Below are positions 1 through 10,500 of a stretch of 64,000 nt of DNA, one piece after another. A program made the position numbers and the translations under genes. Source of the stretch: Aquila chrysaetos chrysaetos (taxonomy: Eukaryota; Chordata; Aves; Accipitriformes; Accipitridae); contig NC_044018.1 in the NCBI RefSeq assembly GCF_900496995.4, forward strand, positions 25,078,001 to 25,142,000, written 5' to 3'. Numbering within the stretch: position 1 is the stretch's first letter; every line of letters begins with the position of its first letter. Below the pieces are notes generated by a model. That model was given only the letters and a program-made list of their open reading frames with translations, was not told the DNA's origin and did no database searches.

Positions 1-417
1 CTGGCAAAGCCTTTGTATGTAAGCAAACCACGTCGGATCTCCGCTGAATAACCATCACCCAGCCTCCAGCTTTTCGTATGTGCTGTCAGCCATGAAAAGA
101 AAACACTTAAATGTCAAACGACAGAACCAGCTACAGTGTATTTAGCAAATGAGTCGCGGGTGCCGGCCCGGCCACGGCCGCGGCCGCAGCTCGTCCCGGG
201 CCGGCCGGGCCCAGCTCCCCCCGCCCGGGGCAGCGCCGGGACTCCCGGCCGCTGTGCGGGCTGCGAGCGGCTGGAGCGGGGCACCGGGAGGCGGCGGGGG
301 GGACGCTGGAAGTTTGGGCAGGGCGGCCACGCCGAGGAGCCCCCGCCCGCCCCGGGCAGTGCCTCAGCCCAGCACAGCCCCGTCTCCGGGAGCCGCCCCA
401 GGAAAGCCGGGCGCCTC

Positions 418-456
418 TCCTCCTCCTCCTCCTCCTCCTCCTCCTCCTCCTCCTCC
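418..456. repeat. (TCC)13 microsatellite
   Basis: There are thirteen uninterrupted TCC triplets followed by more C. On the CSMD1 sense (minus) strand this reads (GGA)n, within intron 1. Such homopurine:homopyrimidine tracts can form triplex or G-quadruplex structures. Confidence 0.95.
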
Positions 457-734
457 CCCGCGCTCCCTTCCCCACGGAGACGGCGCGACCGGGGGCAGCC
501 GGCTGGCGTTGCCTGGTGAACCGAGGCAGCGGCAGGAGCCGCGCAGAGGAGCGGGGCCACCGCGGAACCGCAGCCGCTCCGCTGGCCCGGGGAAAGCTCC
601 CGCCCGGCCGCCGGCAGAGCGGGCTGGCCTTCGGCCGCCTTCTCCCTGCGGATCCCGGCCGGAGGGAGGGCAGCCTGCAGTGCCGCCCGGGCGGCCGAGG
701 GAACCCGGCCCGCGGTCGGCTCGCCCCGCTCCAG

Positions 735-752
735 CCCCCCCCCCCCCCCCCC
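735..752. repeat. C18 homopolymer
   Basis: An uninterrupted run of 18 C, followed by AA and six more C. It lies within CSMD1 intron 1 and is prone to length variation and sequencing error. Confidence 0.9.
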
Positions 753-1836
753 AACCCCCCGCACGGCAAAAAAGCAGCGAGGAGAAGAAAATGGTGGGAA
801 GGATGTAAAGCGCCTTGGAAGGGTTAAGGGAGCCTCAGACAGCGCAGACCGCAAGGGGAACCGTCCTCCCGGCGGCAGGCGGGGACAGCCGGGAGCGAGG
901 TGGGAGAAGGCAGAGGCTGTAACGCGGACAGGTGCTCAGCTGCGAGCAGCCTCCCGCCCTCCTTCCCTCCCGCTCTCCCTCTCTCTCACACACTCGCATC
1001 TCTCTCCCGGCGTGAAAAAGCGCAGGGCTAACGAGAGGCGAAGTGAATAATGGGGAAGTTGTTGTCTCCAGCGATGAGGCAAGTGATGGGGCCGAGGCCA
1101 GCGCTGAAGTTGTGTAACCCAATTCTCCACCGTCACCCCCCTCGTTTCTCCTCCCTCCCCCCCGCTGATTTTAAGGAGAAACCCAGCGGGGGGGTGCCAG
1201 ACGCTCCCCACCTCACGCCGAGCAGAGAGCAGCCCTCTGCCCCCCGGCACGGGCGGGCGGCTGGAGGAGGGGACGGACGGACGGACCCCGCCGCCGCATC
1301 CCCGCCTCCGCGGAACTTGCGGGGCGCGGAGCCGGCCGAAGGCAGGCGGGGGCGGCTCTCCGCGGCCACCCACTCCGCGCTCCCCCCCCCCCGCCTCCCC
1401 CCCCACACACACTCCTTGAGCACGGCAAAAGCCGGGGAGGCGGGGGAGAGCCAAACTTGCCGGCCCGGGGACCGTCCCTCGCACGGCGGCGAGTGCCGTT
1501 GGTGCGTGCGCGGGGAGCGAAGTGTTCCCAAACTCCGGCGCTGCCCAGGCGGCTGGACGCGGCGCGGCTCCCCCGGCAGCACCGCTGCGGCCGCTGCCCA
1601 ACTCCTGGGGGCCGGTCTCTCCCCGGGGGAAGTGGCCGGCCGGGAACGGAGCCCTCCGGGGAACAGCGGCGGCAGGCGGGCAGGGAGAAGGGGGAGCGGG
1701 CGCGGGGAGCCTTCCGTTTCCCGGCGCGGGCACGAAGCGAGGGGAGAGAGCTCAGGCGGGCGGCAGCGGCTTAGCCGCGGGGGGGAAATCGGTGCCATAA
1801 CCACAGCCTACACGAATCCAGCGCAAGAAACCCAAA

Positions 1837-1843
1837 TCTTACC
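1837..1843 (-). other. CSMD1: Splice donor of CSMD1 exon 1
   Basis: On the minus strand the sequence runs CTCAG-G|GTAAGA, with GT at 1842-1841. This is close to the consensus vertebrate 5' splice site. It ends the signal-peptide reading in phase 1, the phase expected for entry into the first CUB-coding exon of the family. Confidence 0.85.
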
Positions 1844-1909
1844 CTGAGCTGCAGTGAGGAGCCCCGCGCAGAAAACCAGCAGAGACTCGAATTTCCTCCA
1901 CGCAGTCAT
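1843..1909 (-). CDS. CSMD1: CSMD1 exon 1 (start codon and signal peptide), partial gene
   Basis: CSMD1 is a very large single-pass membrane protein with many CUB and Sushi domains, linked in mammals to complement control and neural development. Only its first coding exon lies here. On the minus strand the ATG at 1909-1907 opens MTAWRKFESLLVFCAGLLTA followed by AQG. This is a classic signal peptide: a basic n-region (R5, K6), a hydrophobic core (L10-L18) and a small-residue end. The reading stops at a splice donor, exon G at 1843 then GTAAGA from 1842, giving a phase-1 junction. The MTAWR start, LLTAA end and junction phase match human CSMD1 as I remember it, rather than CSMD2 or CSMD3. The bird form is about five residues shorter in the core. 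An in-frame TAG at 2002-2000, with no other in-frame ATG between, supports this start. Position -3 is G. The remaining exons lie beyond the left edge. The gene name rests on 23 residues but the match is distinctive. Confidence 0.88.
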
Positions 1910-2335
1910 GTCTGCGGTTATTCCCCACACACACACACTCACGCAAAACCCCCGGCGGCTCTTCTCGGCTGCGACCGTGTCCTCCGAGCGGCAGCGGGGC
2001 TAAGGACAGCGCCAAAGAACCACCCCAGGGCGAGGAGAGGCGGAGAGGAGCGCTCCGGGTCCCGAGCGCCGCGCAGCGCCCGGCGCCTCCTGCAGGACTG
2101 CGCGGGCGGCTCGCACCGCTCGGCTCCTCGCAGCGGTCCCGCGCCGCGGCGGGGCTGCGCCGCTCAGCGCCCGCGGAGCCCCGGCCCCGCCGGCCCCGCC
2201 GCCCGCCCAGGGGAGGGGAGGGAGGGGACGGAGGGGAGGGGAGGCACGCCCGGTGCCGCGGGCAGCGCGGCATCCACGGCCGCCGGCGGGGAGAGCCGGG
2301 CGGCGGCGGCGGGAGAGGGATGCGGGGAGTGCGAG

Positions 2336-2402
2336 GAGGAGGAAGGCGAGGAGGAGGAGGAGGAGGAGGAGGAGGAGGAGGGGAGAGGGAGGGAGGGAGG
2401 GA
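2336..2402. repeat. (GAG)n purine tract
   Basis: A nearly pure purine stretch with a core of eleven GAG triplets at 2348-2380, then GGGA repeats. On the CSMD1 sense strand it reads (CTC)n, about 430-490 bp upstream of the ATG, in the promoter or 5' UTR. Confidence 0.93.
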
Positions 2403-2706
2403 TCGCGGCGAGAGCAGCGCAGCGGAGCGGCTGCCAGCCACACGAGAAGCCGCCGCCGCCGGACTCAACCATCCCTTCCCACGGAGAGGGGAAGGGGCCG
2501 GCGCTGCGCAGCCGGCGCACGCCGAGCCCGCAGCCGCCCCGCTCCGCCGGCCGGCCCCCGCACGGCCCCCCCCCCGGGCGGCCGCGGCCTCCCTTCCCCC
2601 CCCCCCCCGAAAGCACCCGGGGGGACAAGGCTCCCCCCCCGGCCCGCCGCCGCCCCGTTGCCCCTCGCTGCGGGGAAGGGTGGCGGCTCCAGGGCTGCAC
2701 CTGCCC

Positions 2707-2720
2707 GGGGGGGGGGGGGG
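2707..2720. repeat. G14 homopolymer
   Basis: Fourteen consecutive G in the upstream part of the CpG island. It reads as C14 on the CSMD1 strand. Nearby C runs at 2571-2578 and 2598-2608 make this stretch hard to sequence accurately. Confidence 0.9.
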
Positions 2721-2839
2721 TGGGTCCTGCTGCACCGCCCCGGCGCCCCGTCCCCTGGGTCTGCCCGCAGCCCCGCTCCCGGCTCCCTCCTCCGTCCACG
2801 TGTGGGGTGCGGGTGGTGCGGGAATGCCTAGTCCCAGGT

Positions 2840-3612
2840 GAAACTCCCCGCTGCCTTGGTGCCCCCACTCGGGAGGGAGGAAGGCTTTCGGGTCCGAAAT
2901 GTGCCCTGCTCCTGCCTTCCAAGTTGCTCATCAGAACAAGCTGTTGTTCCTGAGGGGAAGGAGGAGAGCGAACATCTCCTTGAGGAACGCTGCTGTGTCT
3001 TTATGTTGCCATTCCCGACGGCTCTTGTTGCCAAGAGGAATTCAACCATTAACTATCCTTTCCAAAACAATGACAACAAAACCCCCCAAAATCAGGCACG
3101 GCAGTATGCAGAGGCTTCCCCCCCTCCACCGTGCTGAATCCAGCGGGGCTGATTCCCTGAGCTGGAGGGAAGAGAAACGGTGACCCAGGGCTGGCCCTGG
3201 GTCCCAGGCCCCCATGCTCCCACGGCCCCGGCAGGTGAGGCACTTCGCCAACAACGGTTGCTGTGCCAGGCCTACCTGCGAAGGGATGGCAAAAGAGCCC
3301 CCAAACCCAGCTTTCGATCCAGATTACCACCACCATCACCTCACGCTGGCCCTGACTCCATAATTAGCGCTTACCTATATCCATAATTAAAATACAAAGG
3401 CTCATAAGAAGGCAAGACAGAAATGCGAACACCTTTGGAAAGGTAGTTTCAAGGTTGTAATTATTCACTTATGCTGAGTTTTCTTTCGTGGTGAAATATG
3501 CAAAGTTGTTTTCTCATTGTAAGTTGCAAGAAGGTGGTGAATGGGCACCGAACGAGGTAGGCTGACTTTGTAATAAGCTTGTATTTATGTATTAACGTTG
3601 CGGTTCTCACTC
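2840..3612. other. Shoulder of the CpG island, no gene seen
   Basis: CpG content declines across this stretch and gives way to ordinary AT-richer sequence by about 3360. Short ORFs on both strands show no recognisable domain. No repeat was identified. Confidence 0.6.

Positions 3613-3635
<23 letters not shown>
3613..3635. repeat. A23 homopolymer
   Basis: A run of 23 A followed by G and more A-rich sequence, about 70 bp before the minisatellite. No retroposon body was recognised on its 5' side. Confidence 0.9.
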
Positions 3636-3643
<8 letters not shown>

Positions 3644-3706
3644 CAAAAGACAATCCAGGGGCAGGCAGGCTGCCGAGACAGACGTGGCATTGCTGCCATC
3701 TCGCGG

Positions 3707-3935
3707 CCTGCCTTCCCTCCCTGCCCGCACTCACTCTGCCTGCCTTCGCTCCCTGCCCGCACTCTGCCTGCCTTCCCTCCCTGCCCGCACTCTGCCTGCC
3801 TTCCCTCCCTGCCCGCACTCACTCTGCCTGCCTTCGCTCCCTGCCCGCACTCTGCCTGCCTTCCCTCCCTGCCCGCACTCACTCTGCCTGCCTTCCCTCC
3901 CTGCCCGCACTCTGCCTGCCTTCCCTCCCTGCCCG
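3707..3935. repeat. Minisatellite, 28/32-bp units, 7.75 copies
   Basis: The unit starts CCTGCCTTCCCTCCCTGCCC and ends GCACTCTG (28 bp), or GCACTCACTCTG in the 32-bp form, which has one extra CACT. Unit lengths in order are 32, 28, 28, 32, 28, 32, 28, then a 21-bp partial. Units 2 and 5 share a C-to-G change (TTCGCT), and each follows a 32-bp unit. The plus strand is almost purely pyrimidine, which opens ORFs on both strands (3579-4250 plus and several minus). Their translations are only the repeat, so they are not called as genes. Confidence 0.95.
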
Positions 3936-6900
3936 GCCTTTCCCCACCCGCTCTCCCCCTTCACTCCCAACCCCGCTGCGCTCCGGAGCCCGGCCAGAAC
4001 ACTTCCAGAGGAGGGATCCAGTCTTAGTATTCATCCATATTTTAAAAACGCCTCGGGGACTCATTTTTGCATTCGTGAAAGTAAAATGATGCTAATACTT
4101 GTTAGTACCAGCCGTCATGTAGCCAAGCTGCTGTGCAGCATTCCCCAGTCAATGCTGCTCAGGCTCCTCACGTACACCCCTCCGCTTACTCCTTGTCAGC
4201 GGACTGGGGGGAATTCGCTAACGATTGTGAGAAAGAGAAACGGTCACTAAGCTTAAGGTAAGACTCTTCCTTTCTGGCCTGCAGTAGTCTGAGGCTTGGA
4301 TTTTTAAAACGAGGAGTTTTTCTGCATTGCATCTGGCCCGAGAGATCACAATCGGTTTTAGTCGTGTTTCATTGTGTTGTCTATTCAGTTGGAAGAGTTA
4401 AAAAGTCATAAATAAACTCCACTTATAGCTGTCTGGGTCTAGTCGAAAACAGTAATGATTGTATCATTTCTTGCTGCACTGTTTTAGGTAAGCACTCTTA
4501 ATTTAAGAAGTTGCTGTTTAACCCTGCTCACAGCAGATTCTGCAGAAGCTCCAGTAAGATATAGTGTGTGCTTACTTGGTCTCGCCTCACCTGGGTTAGA
4601 TTTACTGTTTCCTGAGGCTTGCCGTTCTTCTGCAGATTTTCTGGGCTTTACTGAGCTTTTGGGACCTGGCTCCTTCTCTGTTGAGCTAAACAAGTGGTAA
4701 TTTCTTCCCCCCTAGCATCTAGATAAGGCCAAATAACGGGGCACCACAATCACTGTGACTGCAAAAGACGCCTTCTCTCCTTTCTTACATCCTGTGACAG
4801 TAAACCACATGCATAAACATTGTTGGCCTTTAGCACATTATCACTTGTCACCTCAGTTAGTGCCTTACTGAGAAAAGCGGCACAGCACAGACACCCCCCC
4901 CCCAGCCAACATTTCAGGCTCTCTACAGACTCAGGTAGCTGTCACAGCGACTTTTACAAACCCTGTGTGACTCAAAAGTTTTGCCAAACCCAAAAGAGCC
5001 AGAAGATGACTGTGGAACCGAAGCTTGGCATTCCAGGAGGAATCTCCACCAACCTGACTCGAGCTCAGCGTGGAACTGCGGTACCTAAACAAGGTAATTA
5101 CAGAAGATGATCTAACCTAATGACTGTAATCTCTCCATTTTATTTTAAGTACCTAATGTACTGCCATAAAATCCCCGAATTTATGAGTTTGAACAGAGGC
5201 AATATTTCTCTCTGTTCCCTATAGACGGTATGGGGGAGTGTATATGTCAAGACTGTTTGTACTAATCAGGGTGATTTAAAGGTAACTTGACAGGGATTTA
5301 TTTTTAATTGAGAGCTTGTTCTTTTGCTTCCCTCTGCCATATAAAAAAAAGGTCTGAAAGGTTAGGTTTCCCCTTTTCTTTTAATTTTTCAGGTTGTTAT
5401 GTTAATATTTTTGAATCCACGTTTCTCTGTTGTTGTTTTCTGGCAGGAAGAAGCGTCTTTTTGTAAGGTGCAGGAATATTTGCCCGTATCTAAGCAAAAC
5501 TACTGATTCATAACATAGCTGAAAATGTACTGTATACTCATTAAAAAGGGATGCTTGGGGGAACCCATAACCAGAATTTGTACTTGCCAGCAGAGACAGA
5601 AGGCAGTAGCTTTCTGCCAGAAGGTTATTGTGAAGTCTTAAGTTAAAAAAAATGTGAAAGTTTAAAATTCAAAATAGTATGTTGGGAAAAAAAGTCTGTA
5701 AGAAGAGAAGTCTTCAGCAGAACACAGATTTAGGGTGAGGAAGTCAGAAAGTAGAAGTCTTCTCCACGAGCAACTTCATCAAAATGGTTTTTTTTTTGTC
5801 ACACAAGCTCTTTAGTTGTTAGCAAAAACAGAGAGCTAAGTTCTGAATACTCTCACTTAACACATTCTCTTTTCAATAGCTCTGTTTTCAGACTTGAAAC
5901 GTTTAATGATTTCTTTAGGTGTAATAGCCTTCCAGGCTGGAACAATAAAAAATGTTTATATGTATATATGTTCCTAACCCCAATTTGTTATACCATACAG
6001 AATAAAAAGGAGGCCATGCCACATACAGACTGTCTACAGTTAGAAATTTTGTTGCTGGGGTTCAGATTTGACTCAGCTTTCTTTTTGTGGTAACGTTCTG
6101 TCCAGACTAGAAGTTTGTCTTGTAAGATTGACAATACTGATGACTACAGCTACATCAACTACAGCTGCGACATCAGCTACAACTACATCATTGTTTTATA
6201 TACTGTACCAGCACAGGCCAATAAATGTAAGTACCGAAAGTCTTCTAAGCTGGAAACAGAAGGAGAAAAGAGGAGATAGTTGTAGGGAAAAGATGGTTAC
6301 AGGCTGGCAGGCGGGACGCTTCAAGGAAATATTGGTCAGCAAGAGAGGATGTTACCATACCGTTGTTCAAGAGGCCCCTGGGGCTAAATGAATTGCCCTG
6401 CTATATTGTATTCCCTCTGGAGTGCTTAGTTTAGGGGGAACAGTTGGCAAGGCTGTGGGGGGAGACGTATGTTTCCTGTTTTAAAGTATCCTCAAGCATT
6501 ACTTAGCTCCTCAGGGACAGGCTCCAGCACACTGTTTCTTTTCTAAGCACCTACACCAATCCCATCTGTCCTTAAGGTGACATTAATAATTGATGTTGGG
6601 AAGATGAGACTTCTCAAAGACATTTCTGCCTTTGAGGGAAGGTGGGATTTGTAGGTAGTAGCCTTCAGGGTGCCTAGAGGAGACAACACCAAGGTCATTC
6701 CACTCAGGCACTGTTGCTCAGGGGTTTAACCATTTTGGTTTTGGAGGGTTAAGAGAGGAAAAGGGAACTTTGTTGAAGCAGTTCAAGGAAAACAAATTAT
6801 TTGTTTTCTAGTTAAGCATAAGGAGATCCTGCAAAGCATGAGGTGTGCTATGCGAGAAATTTTGAAGCAGCCTATTGACATGTGCGTAACAGTAGCTAGC

Positions 6901-7589
6901 ATTATGGTGTAAACAGACAAGCAAGTCAGTATCTTGACAGTGAGTAAAATGTGACAGTGTCAGCAAGCTTTGAGAATGAAAAGTAGTAACTCTCATCAGA
7001 TGGGAGAGAGAAAGAAGAACCAGTGGAGGGAGGCAAAGAATAGCTCAGAAAACATCTTTTTGGCAGCAATCTGATCGGATATGGGAAGGGCAAGACTGCA
7101 TTTGTCAAAGCTGGAAAGGTACTGCTGTTATTGAGACAGAAGAATAGATGTTTGGTTGTGAGGAGACTTTGGTCATACCTTGCAGGAGGGCTCCATACCC
7201 ATATGTACTGAGAGTCTCAGACAGTGACTCCTAGTTACTTCATTTGAGCTGTCTTGCCTAAGAGTGACCACGGTGCTGAATGATGTACAGCTATGCAGTG
7301 TCTTCATTATGAGCACGTTGACTGTATTAACGGAGTGCTTGGTTTAGCATCTACTGAACTGCTGTAACTTGAGCTACCAAGGGTTCCCTATACTATTTGT
7401 TTAAGCATTTGCAAGAGTCATGCTTCAGCCTAGCTCTCTTTGTGTGGTTTCCTCATCATGAGCCATACATTTAATTTGGTCTTGAAACCCACTTGATAGA
7501 AACTAAAGATTTTTTATGTATGGAGAAAGACTTAAGTTAGACTCTTGACTTATATTTTGGGCTAACTGACTGAGAAAGAAGGGTTTAAT
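3936..7589. other. Intergenic, no gene recognised
   Basis: Unique-looking AT-rich sequence. A C9 run lies at about 4895-4903. At 6138-6190 there is a degenerate triplet stretch (ACTACAGCT/ACATCA-like) that reads as Thr/Ala/Ser repeats in one short ORF. From about 6600 to 7140 the plus strand is purine-biased, which lengthens minus-strand ORFs without making them gene-like. Confidence 0.6.
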
Positions 7590-7935
7590 GTATGGGAAAG
7601 GATAAGCTGTCTGTTTTATTCATGATGAGCTGGAGATGATGGCTACATATACATGAGGAGATGTCAGAGAGGCAGGCTGAGATTTCAGTTTGGACATAAG
7701 GAGATTAGTCTGGAGTAGACTAGTATATCTGTGAGTCATTAGCAAACAGATGGTAGTTGAATTTGTATTTGCTGATGAGATCACACAGAAACAAGGTGTA
7801 GAGAGAAGAGAGAAGCAAAGCAAGGACAGAAAACCCACACAGTAATCTGAAGAGTGGATCAGAAATATGTTCTCAAATATACCACCTTGGTAATCAGGTG
7901 AAAAGAGAATTGTCGAAGACATGGACATGCAGTAT
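7590..7935 (-). mobile_element. L2-like LINE relic: reverse transcriptase palm region
   Basis: Read on the minus strand, with frame slips, this stretch retains the order of an L2-type LINE reverse transcriptase. A decayed CGVPQGS-like block reads CGFSVLALLLSSLYTLFL. It is followed by a degraded active site FANDSQIY (FAND at 7746-7735) in place of YADDTQLY, then CLSDISSC and NKTD in place of the usual NKTE. L2 elements are non-LTR retrotransposons whose RT primes at target DNA. The catalytic Tyr and first Asp are lost and stops are present, so it is long dead. The family label rests on recalled motif order; an older CR1-superfamily member is the alternative. Confidence 0.65.
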
Positions 7936-10269
7936 TCTAAGAAGAGCTGTGTGTCAGGTCTGAGTGGATGAAAATGGTGTCCTCATGAACTTGGATAGAG
8001 AGTCTTTAGAGATTTTAGAGTGAATAGTTTCATATGGCTCTGAAGAAAGTTAAAAATAAATCAGAGAAAACAAGTTGCTTGGAAGGGATATCTGCAACTG
8101 TGACAGTAAGAACTCTAATGTTCTTCTCATGTTCTCGTTCATGAAGAATGAGCTGATAGCTGGGACTTGAAAGCAAAATAATGGGAAATGTAGGTAAAAT
8201 CATACCATTTCTAACATGGCAAAGACTAATTCATAAATAAATTGAAGGGTAAATTGTCAGAAGAGAGAAAAAAGGACAAGAAGAGTACAGGTCATGAGAA
8301 CAATGGTGAGAAATTATGATATGGATCATGAGAGAAAACAGATGGCTGGGTAGAAGGGAGGCACTGAAGCAGCTAGAGGAGTCAAAGGAAGCAAACAGTG
8401 AAGAAACTTTTGAATCAATGGTCAAAAAAAAAAGAAAAGAAAAAAGAAATTAAAAGAAGAGAGTTAATAGTTAAAGGAGGAAGAAAGGATGAGTAAAGCT
8501 AAAACAAGGGTAATTTTGAGCAGTTCTTTAAAAAGTGTTCAGAAGCACCTCTTTTAGCTAGCTTCCTTGAGATTTTCATTCCTTATCAGATATTGCTCTC
8601 ATTTAAGGTTTAGACAATTATCATGGTGGTGGCAAACACTTCATATATGGAGAACAAAGTATATTGCAATAAAAAACCAAAGATATCAATAAGAACAGTT
8701 AGTGAAGCATCTTGCATCTCCTTTTTTATCACACCTTGAGACTGCTTAGTTGGATTTAAATTCTGCCAGACTGCCAGATGAAAGAAATTCCAAAGGTAGA
8801 ATCAGTCCTTCTATCTTGACGTTGAATTTTTGACTTAGATTTTAATACCAGCATCTTCACAAGAAGTGTTCACAGGCATGATAGGAAGACAGGGAGAATG
8901 CACAGATAACCAGGTGCGCAATCATCAGTGCTTTAAAAATAATCACTATCAACAAATTACACTTAGGCTCGAAGAGGCCTTGACTGAAGTGACTTAATCT
9001 CTAGAGATATATTCACTTTGGCAGGTGCTCCAGGAAATGAGTTCCTATGGCTTGTACTAACTGAACTTTTTGGGCACATTTCACCCGGTCATAAGAAAAG
9101 GGTACTGCAGTAAAGACAGAGAGGATTGCTGTGAGGTTTTTCTTAGGAAGATGTTGCTGCAGTTTGCTGAGCTCTGATGGTGAGCTCATTGGGTGTGCTA
9201 AGCTGGAAAGTAATAATGGTGACAGTCCCAGTAGAACATCTGGGATACAAATATTCTTGTGAAACCCACATATGTATATATTCTCAATAGATGTTGCAGA
9301 AATATCTTCCACCATGCCTCAAAATATTTCTTCAGAGTAGATGAATTTTACCTATGTACCTTAATCACCTAATTTGTACCTACCCACACTTCAGGGATCT
9401 TCCGATGCTGGAGTTCCTTACACAGTGAGCGGTCTGTGCAGGTCTGCAGAGGCAGACTCTCTGCTTAGGTGCTTGCTGGATTTCACAACTAGTTATCTCT
9501 GTATTGACTGGAAACAGAATTTGATGGTCTGGTTTAAGCAAACTGCTTGACAAATCAGGTTTTAAATGACCTAAATGTCTCCAAACTGTTTCCTTATGTG
9601 CTATTCATTTATGTGTTAATCTGCTTCTAATTCTTATTTCCAGCTCATGATGTGGCTGCACAGAGGAGTTACAGCATGGTGAATCGGGGTGCGTATATGC
9701 AGATACACCAAAGTGATTTCTTCCCCATGTACATATTCTAACACTTCATTAAGGAAAAAAGAGGTGTGTTCCACTTCCCTTCAAAGGCAAACAGCCTCAC
9801 AATTACTGCAAAGTAATAGAGTACACATGAACGCTTACTGCAATTATCCAGCAAAGCGTTTGCGTACTGGGAACCTGTGCTAAGTGGCAGCCTTTCCATT
9901 GACTTCAGTGATGACAGGATCATGTCCTATACAAGTAACAAGACTAGAATCTTGCCTGAGTGCAAAGGAGGTATAAAATTAAAGTATCAGTTGCATTCAA
10001 GTTTCAGTTGCAATGCAGCTTTACTCCTAACAGCTATATATAAGCATGGGACAAGAATAATCTACTGGTGGAATTTTGTGCCTGTAAAGGAAGAATTCAA
10101 TGTGTTCTTCCTGCAGTAGCCCATTACCAAATTAATAGTATCTCCCTCCACAGGAAAAAATCCAAGGGGCCCATCACCAGAATACAGCGATTAGGAAGTG
10201 ATCATGTAGTCTCATTTCTATACTCACATATTGACCAAGCCAGATGGGGACCAACTAAATCTTTGAAAT
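7936..10269. other. Intergenic, no gene recognised
   Basis: Sequence between two LINE relics. An A/G-rich stretch lies at about 8425-8460. A 100-codon minus-strand ORF at 9315-9013 shows no domain, no codon bias I can judge and no splice context, and is taken as chance. At about 9643 a pyrimidine tract plus CAG precedes CTCATGATG, an acceptor-like string with no supporting exon evidence. Confidence 0.55.
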
Positions 10270-10500
10270 GCAAACATTGCTAGAGTTGACCCATCAGCAT
10301 AACCTCAATTATCTTCCCAAATATTGGGTGGCCTGACATTGGACAGTAATTTGCTTTGCTAATATCATCCAAAGATGGGTTTTTGAGCAAGAGCCTAACT
10401 GCTGCTTAAGTAAAGCTGGCAAAATGCCCTTCTGAAGAGAGGCATTAATGATCTTCATCAATAATGAGCTTAAGTGTCTCTGCTTGCTTTAACCAGCCAT
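10270..10500 (-). mobile_element. L2-like LINE relic: reverse transcriptase N-terminal region
   Basis: The minus strand reads a fingers-domain block, LLLKNPSLDDISKANYCPMS followed by GHPIFGKIIE, which corresponds to the L2-type RT pattern KKPSLD..NYRPIS..PFLGKILE. NYCP maps to 10351-10340. In-frame stops lie just upstream of the block (before AAVRLL), so it is a relic. It is on the same strand as the palm-region fragment at 7590-7935 and lies on its upstream side. The two could be parts of one insertion later split by about 2 kb, or two separate copies. Confidence 0.62.

Larger units (their letters stand above)
1..1842 (-). other. CSMD1: 5' part of CSMD1 intron 1
   Basis: This sequence lies downstream of the exon 1 donor on the minus strand, so it is the start of intron 1. 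From about 150 it is very GC-rich and CpG-dense. It holds a (TCC)13 tract, C runs at 735-752 and 1382-1392, and CA-rich patches. Long ORFs on both strands (for example 149-808 plus and 1050-1847 plus) are low-complexity Pro/Arg/Gly/Ser translations typical of stop-poor GC-rich DNA and are not taken as genes. Positions 1-145 are ordinary sequence with nothing recognised. Confidence 0.75.
150..2830. promoter_or_regulatory. CpG island spanning CSMD1 exon 1
   Basis: CpG dinucleotides and G+C are very dense from about 150 to 2830 and fall to the genomic background on either side, with a weaker shoulder to about 3.3 kb. The island covers the CSMD1 start, as expected for a constitutively unmethylated vertebrate promoter. 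Boundaries are judged by eye. Confidence 0.9.
1910..2830 (-). promoter_or_regulatory. CSMD1: Presumed CSMD1 promoter and 5' UTR
   Basis: The region immediately upstream of the CSMD1 ATG has no clear TATA box near the start codon. It holds clustered GC boxes (for example CCCCGCC repeats around 2175-2210), a TGCGCAG/GGCGCA patch near 2506-2520 that partly resembles an NRF1 site, and a CACGTG E-box near 2797. Such content is typical of TATA-less CpG-island promoters with dispersed initiation. The transcription start site cannot be placed from sequence, so the split between UTR and promoter is unknown. Confidence 0.55.

Noticed and set aside
114..2841. Many long ORFs on both strands across the GC-rich region
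   Set aside because: Translations are Pro/Arg/Gly/Ser low complexity, overlap in up to four frames and reflect scarcity of stop codons in CpG-island DNA. Only the 67-bp exon 1 frame carries a recognisable protein.
3579..4250. ORF of 223 codons with repeated Leu-Pro-Ala-Arg motifs
   Set aside because: It is the translation of the pyrimidine-rich minisatellite. Similar ORFs exist in other frames and on the other strand.
9640..9700. Acceptor-like CAG followed by an open stretch and GGTGCGT
   Set aside because: Single-site splice resemblance without a matching coding frame or partner exon is expected by chance.
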